Positions 45,350-58,600 of a stretch of DNA of 64,000 nt are shown piece after piece; positions within the stretch are counted from its first letter, which is position 1; each line of letters starts with the position of its first letter. The stretch comes from Protula sp. h YS-2021. Its lineage: Eukaryota > Annelida > Polychaeta > Sabellida > Serpulidae. The notes under the pieces are model-generated. The model made no database searches. It was not told where the DNA came from and saw only the letters and a program-made list of their open reading frames with translations. Made by a program: the position numbers and the translations under genes. Where the stretch lies: positions 14,944,836 through 15,008,835 of the forward strand of contig OX457032.1 of the NCBI GenBank assembly GCA_949752745.1, given 5' to 3'.

Positions 45350-47935
45350 CTTTTAATAATTCGAATCAATTGTCAACCAACTGAATTTGAGCGCGCCTAA
45401 ATTTTGGAATGCTGTGTCGTCGGATACATACGAGTTGTCTGAGAACATGTGACCAGAACATGTGACCCTCTCATGGCGGCCCCATATGCTCTGAGTCTCA
45501 AATTGCTTGAAATTAATGGCTACAATTAGCGCTGTCCTTGACTGACAGCTCATTCCAGATAGGTCATCTATAACTGCCAATCAACTGCAGAGGCTTAAGG
45601 CTTTTCAAGAATGATTAATGAAAGTTGTTTTTAAAGTATGATCAAGCAGATAAGTCGTCCTGTGTCCCTTTTTTCCCAGTTTTCAGACCCGTGGTCATAA
45701 TATGCTTTCAAAAAACATAAGTTTACCTACATTTTTCAAAGTTGGTGTTGCAGTTTATTATTATTATTATATATTATTATTATTCCTTATGTACAATTTA
45801 TATTATGACCGCTTTTTCCAAAGCAGTTGTTTCATATTTAGACACAGTAGCATCTCTGAATTAAGACCGCACTAAGTATCGACCAAAATCGGATGGATTA
45901 GAGGAGAAGTGGAGCTGGCCTGTTTATAGGAGGGCAAATGGCAACAAAGGGATTGTACTGCTCATGTGGTATTTATATGGAGGTGATCTTATCCAGAGGT
46001 TTTACTGCAAACTACACACGAAAATTGCGTCTGCCCACATTTTCACACATATTCTGCATAGATATGCTAAAATGTGTTATAGAAATCCGAAAACTAACAA
46101 AAATACTTATATCGAAAGCTTGGCTGCAAGTCAGAAGAATACATTGTTTGGAGAGGCCGTCTTTTCTTTCTTATTTGAGATCAGCAATTAATGTCTCGTG
46201 ACAGGCAATTGAAAACCTTCTTTTCAAGACCCAGACTGCCACCAACGGCAAATTCACCTCAACATTCACACAACAAGTCTATTTTTTAACTGACAAAAGC
46301 TCTTAATTTCTACTAAAAGGTCGTTTTTCTCTGAAACTATTGATAAATCTTTAGTGTAAATCCGAATAATGTTCGTTCTTTATCTGGTATAATATCTAAG
46401 GGAAATGCAATTAATAAAATTTTAAACTGTCCTTCCTCTTTAATGGCCATACTTTAATACCTAATGATAAATGGTCTTTTATAATTGATAAATTTCATCA
46501 CAATGAATTTTCTACAAATAGAAAGTCGGCCTAAAATTAATTTTAACTTCAGTATTACTCCAAAATGTTGGTTGTGAACAAAATAAATGAGCTAACATCT
46601 TCATGATGCTGAATAAGACACCGTAGTCAAACTATTATATATTCTAAGCAACTAAGCGAATAAATAATTGAAACAATCAAAAACATGGCGCCATCTTGTA
46701 TATCTTTAGTTTGATCAGCAGACAAAATTCAAATATTCAATAGAGATGTTCCGCAGTGAATAACTGAATAATGTATTTTGCAGACAACCACTTTTTTATC
46801 CCTTATCTAAGGTTTCCAAGAGCATGTATTGTTTGCCTTAATTAAATAGTAGGGGCCATATTCATAAGTTAACTGTGCAGTTAATCAAGTCCGTTAACTG
46901 CTCATGTAGCAAAAAAGAACTTCTGAAATTGAATCAATAAATTTTATTTTTATATTAAAAACAAAAATTGTTTGCGCAATTTAGCCAACTCAACTGATTT
47001 TCTCTTATGCGGTGTATTATAAATTATTGAGATAATGTTTAGTTTTGCTTTCTTTCCCTCAGACTGGGTAGTTTCTTTCTGGAATGAAACCGGAATTTTA
47101 CTGTAAAGTATGTTCTGGGTCGCTCCTCCTCTAATCCTGACAACTGCATGCAGGGCAACAGTGGTTATTCGCAAAATACTCCCAGAATACCTCAGTTACT
47201 ACCAGAATACCTCAGTTACTACCAGAATACCTCAGTTACGGCCACACACTTATACATATTTTATTTAAATTTGAGCAACAATTAGCAGATACATGTACTA
47301 ACTTATTTTGAGTCCACATAGAGTAACAACGCCCTATTCTGCTACATTTAGGTAATGTCCTCTTAAAATTGTTATTTCTTTAAAATGCCACAGGATTTTT
47401 TTATCAAAACAAGAATTACAATGCTTTCGTTTGCGTATACATATTTATTATTAAACTGATCAGCAATGTGTTTCAACTTTTTTAAATTTTTAAATTGACC
47501 TGACTTGCCAATGATCGTTTTTTTTTTTAATTTTTCCGAACACATTAAACCCGATCGCGGACCAGTCATTTTCAATATGGGCAAGTTTTTTGCCTTATTC
47601 ACCTGGTATTGAGTATAATTTCCGTTTATCTTTCCGCATGTTAAGCTTAAAACTGGATGAGTGGTTTTGTTTTGACTGGAGCTCGGACGCTGTGTATGTT
47701 GTGTGGTTTGGGAAGGGGTTGTTGGTTCGAACCCTCATTTTCGAATACCTGCACCCGCCCAACCCGCAACTGTCCAATTATAAAAGCTCTCACCAAAGTT
47801 GGAGCTCTCACCCGACTAATACAAAAGCACAAAAGACAGACATATCATAGTTATTTTATTCTTGTAACCAAGATTATTTCAAAGGTTAAGTTTCAGGGCC
47901 AGGCGTCTGCAGATATACGGAAATCACATAAGCAT
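45350..47935. other. Spacer without supported gene
   Basis: A three-copy 20-base repeat ('ctcagttactaccagaatac') lies at about 47180-47240. Around 47690-47740 a 'ggttcgaaccc' B-box-like string follows a G/T-rich stretch and may be a decayed tRNA-type SINE head. No exon chain recognised. Confidence 0.4.
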
Positions 47936-47944
47936 TATAGTGAA

Positions 47945-48215
47945 TAAAGCTGGCCTAATGTCTTACTATCACCGTGAAGATCGATGGCGTAATGTCTTCG
48001 TGATGCAGTGAGAAACGCTGACAGGATGTCATCGTGATGCAGCGAACAATGCTGATAGAATATCCTAGTGATGCAGCGAACAATGTTGATGTAATGTCCT
48101 CGTGATGTAATGAACAATACTGACGTAATGTCCTCGTGATGTATTGAACAATATTTACGTACTGCCATCGTGATGTAATGACCAATGCTAACGTAATGTC
48201 TTCGTGATGAACCTG
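47945..48215. repeat. 34-bp minisatellite
   Basis: About eight units of 'cgtgatgcagcgaacaatgc' plus 'tgacgtaatgtcct'. Confidence 0.88.
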
Positions 48216-48439
48216 ACCGTGTTTTGCGCAGTCACTTCAGTGAGCTGGGCTCTTGTCTCTGGACACCCAATTACATCATAAACAGCCACTGGCGTGGCAG
48301 TACTTTAAACTAAATATTTTATCTCTAGTACAATATGGAGGATGATATGTTGTTGTTCTTCGGCTACGTCGGGGTACATCTTCGGTCCAAAGATTGCGGT
48401 CTATTGTAACCGTACTGTTCTGATTGTGAGCTTTTTTTA

Positions 48440-48754
48440 TCAGATGAAGTACTTCACACACATATCTTCAACTATGTTTTCACACTGTTGATTTATTGTG
48501 GTCATATTTATGTATAACATTTCCACAAGTTCAGTACTGTATTTACATATAAATATTGCTTTTAATTGGCATTTTATGTGCGCGGCCCCTGAAGATTCGC
48601 AGATCCACTGAGGGAACGTTTCAAAACATGCTTTTTCGACTTCATTGTTTACTATATATAAGAATACCAGAAGCGATATAACGAGCGAAACCAGAACAAT
48701 GCCTGTTATTACCTTGTACGAGCACCACGCCATTGATGAAAAGTTGAAAGTCAT
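48440..48754 (-). CDS. Possible small cysteine-paired single-pass or secreted protein, 104 aa
   Basis: An unspliced frame with a hydrophobic stretch at residues about 14-34 ('VITGIVLVSLVISLLVFLYI') acting as signal anchor or signal peptide. Three cysteine pairs of near-constant spacing follow: C-x8-C, C-x7-C, C-x7-C. That regular spacing and the one clean membrane segment are more than expected from a random frame, and one N-x-T site follows. No family recognised. No neighbouring exon, poly(A) signal or promoter was identified, so it may be one exon of a larger gene or a chance frame. Confidence 0.3.
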   Translation of the reverse strand: MTFNFSSMAWCSYKVITGIVLVSLVISLLVFLYIVNNEVEKACFETFPQWICESSGAAHIKCQLKAIFICKYSTELVEMLYINMTTINQQCENIVEDMCVKYFI

Positions 48755-49384
48755 CTGGCAATACCTTTTGGGGTTTTTTTTTCATGCGATCTCCGAAACT
48801 TCGGTGAAGATACAAATTTCAGAAAACTCAGTTCTTAACTTACTCTTTCGGCCTCAAATAAAAACCACTGTTGTTTGAATCCTTAAATTTATTCTTTTGA
48901 CTGCATTATTGTATTATTATTTTTTTATTATTATTATTGTTACTTTGAGGCTTTTAGCATTGCGTTGCCATGGTAACAATCCACTCCTCGGAATCCACTA
49001 AAAATGCTTTATAATCAATTATTCAATGTTTGAGAACATTTATTTTATAAATATGATTCCTTGGAAAACAGACAATTGACTCATATTTTAAATGTCCTTT
49101 GTGTAATTTTATTTATTTCCAATTATTCATTGTTAAAATTATTTGGAAAATTTTACATTTGTTTGCGTCCCAACTCTCTAATATTTTGCAACACGCGTGG
49201 GCTACTGTGGTTAAAAAACCTCAAGCTGACGTGTGTGTCGTGACACAGGATCTTTTCTTTTTTAGCTATCTTACATCTGTGTATTAGCGATTGCGGTACA
49301 CAAGATACCAGTACTCGACCTCTGTTACTTAGCACTGATAAACAAAAAAAAGCGCCACCGCATTGTTTACGTGCTGCTTTCGTA

Positions 49385-50050
49385 TGAGCAAGGCAGTCGC
49401 GTAACCGGGATACCAAGCGATGTGTACCAGCAGCCCCCTCCCCTCCCCTGCCGACCCCCGCCGATCCCGCCCCCTACCGCCGAGACACAGGAGCATGGCA
49501 GCCGCGTAACCGGGATACCAAGCGATGCGTACCGGCAGCCCCCTCCCCTCCCCTGCCGACCCCCGCCGATCCCGCCCCCTACCGCCGAGACACATGGGCA
49601 AGGCAGCCACGTAACCGGGATACCAAGCGATGTGTACCAGCAGCCCCCTCCCCTCCCCTGCCGACCCCCGCCGATCCCGCCCCCTACCGCCGAGACACAG
49701 GAGCATGGCAGCCGCGTAACCGGGATACCAAGCGATGCGTACCGGCAGCCCCCTCCCCTCCCCTGCCGACCCCCGCCAATCCCGCCCCCTACCGCCGAGA
49801 CACAGGAGCACCGGGATAACAAGGGATGCGTACCGGCAGCCCCCTCCCCCCTCCACTCCCTCCGCCGATCCCGCCCCCTACCGCCGAGACACAGGAGCAT
49901 GGCAGCCGCGTAACCGGGATACCAAGCGATGTGTACCGGCAGCCCCTCCCCTCCCCTGCCGACCCCCGCCGATCCCGCCCCCTACCGCCGAGACACAGGA
50001 GCATGGCAGCCGCGTAACCGGGATAACAAGGGATGCGTACCAGCACCAAG
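49385..50050. repeat. 105-bp GC-rich minisatellite with alternating unit types
   Basis: Six units of about 105 bases containing 'gtaaccgggataccaagcga', 'ccgatcccgccccctaccgc' and 'cgagacacaggagcatggca'. The first four alternate strictly between 'tgtgtaccag' and 'tgcgtaccgg' types (A-B-A-B). Units 5 and 6 are shortened. The period is 35 codons, so proline-rich and complementary glycine/arginine-rich frames stay open on both strands. No start or splice context supports translation. Confidence 0.92.
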
Positions 50051-50154
50051 GGAAACGTACTAGCACCACACCCCTCAACCTATACTCCGCCCCAAGACAA
50101 CACAAGAATGGTAGCCGCACAACCGAGAGATCAGGAAATCGCAACATTCCCCTC

Positions 50155-51210
50155 CTCCCGCCCACCACCACCGAGTCACATAAGTGGGGTTGCCCCCCGC
50201 CCCCGCCCACCGTCACCGAGTCACATGAGTGGGGTAGCCCCCCCCCTGCCCACCACCACCAAGTCACATGAGTGAGGTAGTCCCCCGCCTACCACCGCCG
50301 AGTCACCTGAGTGGGGGAGCCCCGCCCACCACCACCGAGTCACATGAGTGGGGTAGCCCCTCGTCCCCCTCCGCCTACCACCACTGAGTCACAATAGCGG
50401 GGTTGCCCCCCCCGTCACCGAGTCACATGAGTGGGGTAGCCCCACCCCCCGCCTACCATCACCGAGTCACATGAGTGGGGTAGCCCCCCCCCACCACCAC
50501 GGAGTCACATGAGTGGGGTAGCCCCTCGCCCCCCCCCGCCCACCACCACCGAGTCACATGAGTGGGGTAGCCCCCCCCCACCACCACGGAGTCACATGAG
50601 TGGGGTAGCCCCTCGTCCCCCCCGCCCACAACCACCGAGTCACATTAGTGGGGTAGCCCCCCCCCCACCACCGTCACCGAGTCACATGAGTGGGGTAGCC
50701 CCACCCCCCGCCTACCACCACCAAGTCACATGAGTGGGGTAGTCCCCCGCCTACCACCACCGAGTCACGTGAGTGGGGTAGCCCTCCGCCCCCGCCCACC
50801 GTCACCGAGTCACATGAGTGGGGTAGCCCCACCCCCTGCCCACCACCCCAAAGTCACATGAGTGGGGTAGTCCCCCGCCTACCACCACCGAGTCACGTGA
50901 GTGGGGTAGCCCCGCCCGTCACCACCGAGTCACATGAGTGGGGTAGCCCCTCGTCCCCCCCCCGCCCACCACCACGGAGTCACATGAGTGGGGTAGCCCC
51001 TCGTCCCCCCCCCCGCCCACCACCACCGAGTCACATTAGTGGGGTAGCCCCCCTCCCCGCCACCGTCACCGAGTCACATGAGTGGGGTAGCCCCACCCCC
51101 CGCCTACCACCACCGAGTCACATGGGTGGGGTAGCCCCCTGCTCACCACCACCGAGTCACGTGAGTGGGGTAGCCCCCCCCCCACCACCGAGTCACATGA
51201 GTGGGGTAAG
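50155..51210. repeat. Variable GC-rich minisatellite 'gagtcacatgagtggggtag'
   Basis: More than 20 units with a constant core 'accgagtcacatgagtgggg' plus 'tagcccc' and a variable C-rich linker of 10-35 bases. It is the longest, most C-rich array in the window and lies about 1.4 kb upstream of the sphingomyelinase-like gene. Confidence 0.92.
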
Positions 51211-51214
51211 TGTA

Positions 51215-52615
51215 TTTTCAGGTGCGTAATTTGAATGTTTACGGCGGGTATACATGACCCCACCGCCCACCAACCCCCACCACAGCCTTGCTGGATCCAC
51301 ACCTTTAACAACACAACCGCACTGCTTGGCATTGTTTTAAAAAGATTCTCACCAACGTTTGAACTTGGCAGTTCAGTGATACAAGGATCAGTCCTGATAA
51401 ACGATGACGTCACGGCTTTATTTTGACCGTCAAATTTTCAAGGCAGATAGAAAGTTAGGCGCCAGGGGGACTCGAGGTGTAGAAGGGCGGTGTAGCAAAA
51501 ATACATAAAACGCAGTTTCAGCTCTGAGATGAAATCGCTTCAGCTGTGATAAAAGGCTACATTGTGTCAACTGACACGCAGGCGGGGAAGGGGGAGAGGG
51601 GTTGACAGGGCACCCAAAAGCTCGAGAATACGCCACTGCGGAAAGCTACCGTGGAATTCAGGGCTTCCGTGAAAATGGAATACGTACGCGTCGTTCTAAT
51701 AACAAAAACAGCGACTTTATATATATATAAAAAAAACCTTTGTCAGTTTGTAACGCAGTTTTGCTCCTTTCAGGTCTCTTATTTATTGTGATATAATACA
51801 ATTGATTCTAACTGACTTTCATTAGCGCGCTCTCTAGTGCCTGTCTTGATGCTATTATAGGGAACTTAGAGCACATTCTGTTGATGTATCATAAACTCAT
51901 CGTGTAACTAGCGAAATGTTAAACACTTGACAAAAATTAAAACGCAAAAATTCTTCCTTCAATGGGTTATTTCTTGAATAATATATTGCAAACAACACAG
52001 CTTGAATACGTCTTATAAGCCGAGTAGTGTTTGGTTGTTGTTGACTTAACGTTTTATTGATTGATCAGGCATACGCCTTGTTATCTATTTACGCAGTGAG
52101 AGCTGTCACAAAGCTCACTGAGCAAATGTGTATTCTGTGCTGTCGTTAAATGCTACGCATTTATTTGCAAAAAATACAATCTTTTCACATGGCGTTTTAA
52201 CAAAGAAAACGAAATCAAAGACGAAAATAAAAAGTGATATGCAAATGTTCAGATCAAGCTCTTCATAAGTCCCAAGTTTCATGGTCGTAGGGCCCATAGT
52301 GTCAGAGAAGAAGAAGACACAAAAAATCGGGAAAAGTGTGAAGAAGAAAACAAAGGACGAATTTTGCTCGCACAAATTCCTATAACCCTTGCAAGCCAAA
52401 GGCTTGTCAAGTGTTAACAAGTTCGCAGCTTCTCAATTTTGGCAGAACTTCTAAATACGATAACTCCTATAATATTGACACAGTAGAAGCGACAGGACAG
52501 AGTGATAACGACCATTGTCTAACCGTGTCATCTCTATCGCATAAGATAACGAATAGAGCAGGTTTCAGTTACCCACGGTTTCTCTCCAATAATGCACTTT
52601 CTTGTATTTATGTTG
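51215..52615. other. 5' flank of the sphingomyelinase-like gene
   Basis: No upstream exon identified. It includes a 25-base near-copy (24 of 25) of the signal-peptide coding sequence at 51695-51719. No TATA box is convincing. Confidence 0.45.
51695..51719 (+). pseudogene. Fragmentary copy of the exon 1 signal-peptide sequence
   Basis: It differs from 52664-52688 at one position of 25 ('tctaataacaaaaacagcga' against 'tctaataacaacaacagcga'). An ATG lies about 20 bases upstream in the same relative place and frame. The sequence then runs into TATATA with no donor, so it looks like a relic of a duplicated first exon. Confidence 0.5.
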
Positions 52616-52631
52616 TATGGATGTGAACAAC

Positions 52632-55600
52632 ATGGCGTCAATATACACAATAGCGTTGTTTATTCTAATAACAACAACAGCGACTTTAAGCTGTCGAGAT
52701 CCTGACGAGCGTCCAGACGTGCGGTTAGTGAAGGAAATAGGTGCAGCATTTTGGGAGCATCGCGAGCAATTCCTGTACGATATCATAGAAGAATTGAGCT
52801 TGACAGGAGTGGACACTGATCCGTTCTTTGACTTTGTGGAGGAGGCTGTGGCTGGACCAGACACACAAGGCATCCTGACGTGTCCACAGTGCATAGTATG
52901 CCGCATTTAAACACATTCTGAGTATATACAGTCGAATTCTAAGTGAATCAATGCATATATTTACATAGCTACAAGATCTAAACATTCCTGGTTATAAAAC
53001 GCAACATAATGCTTAAACAGTTTATGACAGTATTATTTTGTCTAATTAGTTTAATATTAGGAATGCTAAAAAGGCCAGCCACAAAGTATGCACACACAGA
53101 GGTGGTGGGGATGGGGTGGGGGGGGGGGTTGGAGAAGTTGATCTGGTGTTGAATATTATAAACATCATCGATTTCGCGAATGGTTGGATAAAAAAGGTAG
53201 TAACTCATCCAGTAATTGAATGCACACAACTCTGCTTGACTTCTGTGTGGGAACAAAATTTCTAAGACGCAACCTAAACCTCAAGCAGTAGCGAGGGCTG
53301 TTATCGTGCTACTTAATATAATGCAATCGTGCTACTTAATGTAATGATATCGTGCTGCTTAATATAATGCGATCGTGCTGCTTAATATAATGTCATCGTG
53401 CTACTTAACATAATGTCATCGTGCTACTTAATATAATGCCATCGTGCTGCTTAATATAATTCTACCGTGCTACTTAATATAATGCTACCGTGCTACTTAA
53501 TATAATGCCATCGTGCTGCTTAATATAATGCTACCGTGCTACTTAATATAATGCTACCGTGCTACTTAATATAATGCTACCGTGCTACTTAATATAATGT
53601 CATCGTGCTGCTTAATATTATATCATCGTGGTGCTTAATATAATGCCATCGTGCTGCTTAATATAATGCCATCGTTCTGCTTAATATAATATCATAGTGG
53701 TGCTTAATATAATGTCATCATTCTACTTGATATAAGAAGCTGAGGGTTCATGACAATGAATTTCATTTACAGATTTCGTGTCCTGAGCAGCCGAACTGCT
53801 ACTTTTTATCCTAAATCACAATCACGTGTGAATAAATTTTGAATAGCTGTTGAATAAGGTGTTATGCTTCTGGTGATAACTGAAGCCCAAAAGCAAAATA
53901 TTTCATTTCCTTTGCTGCGTTCTCATTTAAGCTAAAAGAGTTATTTATGATATACCGACATTTGTGGAAAATAGGATTCTCTCGGCCTTTAACTGGAGGG
54001 AGTTTACATACATTGTGGATGGTCCCTAAGGATCTATGCACTCTTAAAGAAAGTAAAAGTGCTCCTGGTAATTCCAAATGGAGTGTAATATAGATATCTA
54101 AATTTATCAAAGCAAATAGTGCCATTATCTGTACTATCAACACCAACTTCTTTCAGACTATTATTGGCGGTTTGCAAGGGTTCATCGCTGCAGGCCTCAC
54201 TTTTGATGACATCAGAGATTTAGCGGTACAAGTGTGCAAAAATGTGACCGTGCTGCTGGATTATGATGGGGACATTATGTGTGATGGTCTTATCGATAAC
54301 TTCGGTCCTCACGTGCGTTTTTGATTCGTATATATTGTCTTGTTACCTCTAATACGAAAAAATTTGTACAGTAGGACATGGAACCAGAAAAAATTAGTAA
54401 GACTTGTATTCACATAAGAACCCCACCTTTAAAAAGAACAAAGAAATAATCAAGAAATAAGTACATAATTTAAAATTTTTTCAAAACCTTCATCAATTGC
54501 CCGTCTACTTTAGAAATTTGTTGCGCTGTAAGATGTCTGAGTCTCCTGACAGGAATCTTCAAAAAGGCACTGTGGGCATGAAATCCCCTCCATTCCTTAC
54601 CCAGACCTAAATAGATTCATCCATTGTACGGAAAATGACATATTATGACAAAAATGTATCATATCCTGGAAACTGTGACTCTTCTGATAGAGGTCTGAAT
54701 TTGAACACCCTCCATACAGTATATAATATAATTAATCTTACAAATAAAAAGTTTCGCAAGTTATATTTATACTTTCTCAAGGAATTCTCAAACCCTGGTT
54801 TCAAAGCATCACAGCGTAACAGTCACTCTCACCTGTGACTGTCTTGTTATTGTTGCGCAATTGCCATAATAATTCCATGAAATAGGTTAACTTCCAGTTA
54901 CCTGCATCAGTTAACATTAAAAGTTAAACTTTGTGAATACGATGGATGGTTGTTATTGAGTAGGGTTTAATCTGTGCTAAGTAAGCACGTTTTCAAAATA
55001 AATGTTCTGTAATAGACAGTATTCAAAAGACCTTTGTTTTCACATCAATAGGTATATTACGTGTTAAATGTCACTGAGCTGGGACCACGAGAAGTCTGTG
55101 AATTTCACCACGTTTGCGAGGAAAGGGACTTTGGCCTGTACAAAAATAATGACAAGCTTAGTAAGTATTTCTGAGATCAAAATAAAGTTTTTGTCTGTTA
55201 GCAACGATTTGTATCGGATTTAAATGATTTAATTAAGCCACTATCTACAAATGTCTCTGCTTTGAAGTATGACTCTCATCAGCTTATTCCATCTTCTCTT
55301 TTGCTTCATAGACATGCGACAATCTGCTCCGTTATTAAAATGTAGAATGCTAACATGCTATCACTGAGAACTGTTGCTATATGTAGGTATAAAACCAGAG
55401 CGGGTGCAACTACGGGGAGACAGGCCGAGAAAAGAGGACATGATACGCGTGGGCCACATAGCTGATGTACATTTTGATGACAAATATGCGCCGGTAAAAC
55501 GGTCTTTCATGTTTTATTTAAGCCTTTCAGCTGTGATGCGATTTCCAGCTTTTATGCTCCAGTTTTATGGAATAAAAATAAACAGATGTTTAGAGAGTGA

Positions 55601-58600
55601 TGTACAGTGTTCTTGTGACTCCATTACTGTACTGGTACGCTGTGCTTGGTCTGTAGAACGAATTTATATATGAAGATTTAGACTGGAAATTAGTTTTGCA
55701 TCATCGTAATGAATAAAAGAACTATGAAATCCAATATATTGACAATTGGTGTGATCTAAATTGACATTGATTTTCAAATATGAAACTAGAATGTCAAACG
55801 GAAAAAATCATTTATAATAAAATTTATAGAAAACAGTTCTAAATGAACATTGTTATTCAAAATAATGATCATTAAAAATAAAAAATCAAAGTGATAAAAA
55901 TAAAATGCGTTTATATCTCTTCTAGGGAAGTGCCACGGATTGCCAGCTACCTGTGTGTTGTCGCGATTACTGGGAAGGAACAGTAAGTATTCTTTTATTC
56001 TTCTAGTACGTTATATACATTTCTGGTACTAAATGCTACTGTTTTAAATATACTTTAAGTGCTTTAAAGTGGGCGCTAGTTAAGTCGCATGCTGAATACT
56101 CAGAACTATAATTTAATATTCAATAATACTTTTGTTGCGATCGTTAGCTCAGTTGGTCAGAGCTTTGGTCTGTAATCCCAAGGCTCCGGATTCTGATCCA
56201 GCTTGGAGCAGTAAGCAAGCGGTTGTCGTTGGCTCCAAATACCTTAGCTAAACAAACGCAGTGAGCTAAACCTATCGTAGGTGGCGGCTAAATTTATTGG
56301 TTAGAGCATTTGTCTGATAATCAAAAGTTCCGGATTTGTAGTCGGCTTCTTGGTAAGCAATTACAGTTTGTAGGTATCGCTTTGTTTGATCCAGTAACTT
56401 TCAAACTTATATTCCAAATATGTGATGTATTTAATTGGCCTAATCAACTTAAGACGTGACCTAACATGTGTTCTTGTTCCTTTTAAGTAGAAAATAACGT
56501 AGCAATTGACAAGGGCGTTAGTCGTCTTGCACCCAGAAGCATAGTGATAAAATTTTGATACATTATTTTACACATTGTGCGTCTTACGTGTCAGTCATAT
56601 TGTGAACCACAGAAATATTCTGTTTTAATTAAAAAATTAAACCCGAAATTATATTTTAATTTACAAACATATGGGTCTTGAATATGTCGTGTGTTTAAAT
56701 CAAAAGCAAGTAGTTACTTTGTTTACACAAAGTGTTTTATTTTTAGCTTCCTAAAACTAAAATTGCATCAAGCCTGTTCATAAAAGCTAGATTCTATTTT
56801 GAATTAAAAAATATAACCTGGTGTAAATATTTTTAGCCAGTGTAAAAGGGACTAATTGACATTAAAAATGATTGAGTGCAACAAATGAATCAATGAATGC
56901 TTAAAACTAAAGTGAAATTACTAGTTGTTTTCCCTTCCTTGCAACTAGTTTAGATCAGTTGTGGCTGGTCAGCCAGTAGGCGCTGTAAAAAGACGAACAC
57001 TAACTAAATATTATGTGGTGTCACAAATTATTTGAACACATCTTTATTGCTTTTGCTTGTATTCAGGGCATCGCTAACGAATGGGGGGATTACAGTTGCG
57101 CCGTACCTGTCCAAACAGCCGAATTAATGCTACAAACTATGGCGGAGCTACATCCACATGTTGTTATGAATGCTGGTATCAGTATAGTGATATCCCTTGC
57201 CCCAAGTCGTTAACGACCCGTGCACGAGTCCTATAATATAGCCTCTGTACTTTAATTTGGCATTTCATTGCGCAAAGTATAGAATATTTCTTATTGTTAG
57301 TTTAGCTTTAAACAATTTTGAGCTGATTAAAAGATCTTCTTCCCATAAAAACATCTATTCTTGCTGAATAAGGAGATACACCGCCTCACGTTTTATGGGA
57401 AGAAACACAGATGGGACAGATTCAGTACAGTGAATGGCTTGCCGAGTCCATACAACGCTTCATGCCAGAGTCCCGAGCCTATACCTGCATTGGGAACCAC
57501 GGTAAGTCACCTGGAATTGCTCTGAATCTACCGAGTGTTGCATCTCTTTTTTTTTTTGCCTGTGTTATTCTAGGCGATACACCGCCGTCTGTGCTGTGGG
57601 AGGAGACACAGACTGGGCAGATTGCCTACAGCCAATGGTTTGCCGATGCCATTCAAAGGTTCATGCCCGATGCACGTGGTTACACGTGTATAGGAAACCA
57701 CGGTAAGATCTCACCGATCCCTAAACAATATTTATCGGAACCCAGGATATGGGATCACCAGATGGTCTGCACTAATGCCGTCCGATTTACGCGGTGGTCC
57801 TTCATAATGAAAAGAAGTTAATGGGTCAATTAAAAATTAGGCATTTCACACGATTTTGTTATGTTTTCCTAAAATGAAGATTTTTTATCTCCTTGTCCAT
57901 AGAGGTGTTTTTTTATCATTATTATTATTACAACTTTTATATAATACTCAGAGCTCTAAGCAAATGCGGTTTAACGCGGAATCCGACGAGCTGAATGAGG
58001 TATAAAACAAGAACACATTAACGTAACTAATGTTTATTGCTTGAGATGAAGCATCGAATTATATACGAATTAATAGATTAATTTTGTTTATATTACAAAC
58101 ATCTTTACTATAAATTGTTTATTTTAACAGATGTGTTCCCCACTAATCTCTATTACGGACAAAGGCCTCAGATTCAGGTACTTTTGAACTTGTTTTTGTT
58201 GTTGTTGTTGTTGTTGTTGTTTTTGTTATATAAAGACTGAAACCGCTCGATTATTTTAGCAATGAATGACGGAGAATCGTGTTGAATGCAGCAACTGAAT
58301 CAGATAAAAAATAACACGTATTTCATAAGAATGAAATGTTAGGGAAAGAAGCATTCTTCATTACTAAACCGTACATACTTTTCATTATTTTTTAATTAAG
58401 ATATATATTAAATAAAATTTACAAAACAGGACTAAAATTTATTTTTTGTATAGCTGTATTTTAATCGCATTTTTTTAGATACAAAAAAATATTTTTTTAA
58501 AAGTTAAGAAAACACAATCAAATCTCATTTTTTTGTTGCATAACCGAAGGCACTGAATCGCAACATCACGGAAATGTATGCTCCGTTGTCTAACTGGACA

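Noticed and set aside
49329..50271. Proline-rich and glycine/arginine-rich frames of 129-180 codons
   Set aside because: By-products of the 105-bp GC-rich array, open on both strands; simple repeats only.
53285..53735. CRISPR-like regular array
   Set aside because: Units are contiguous without unique spacers, and the context is a eukaryotic intron.
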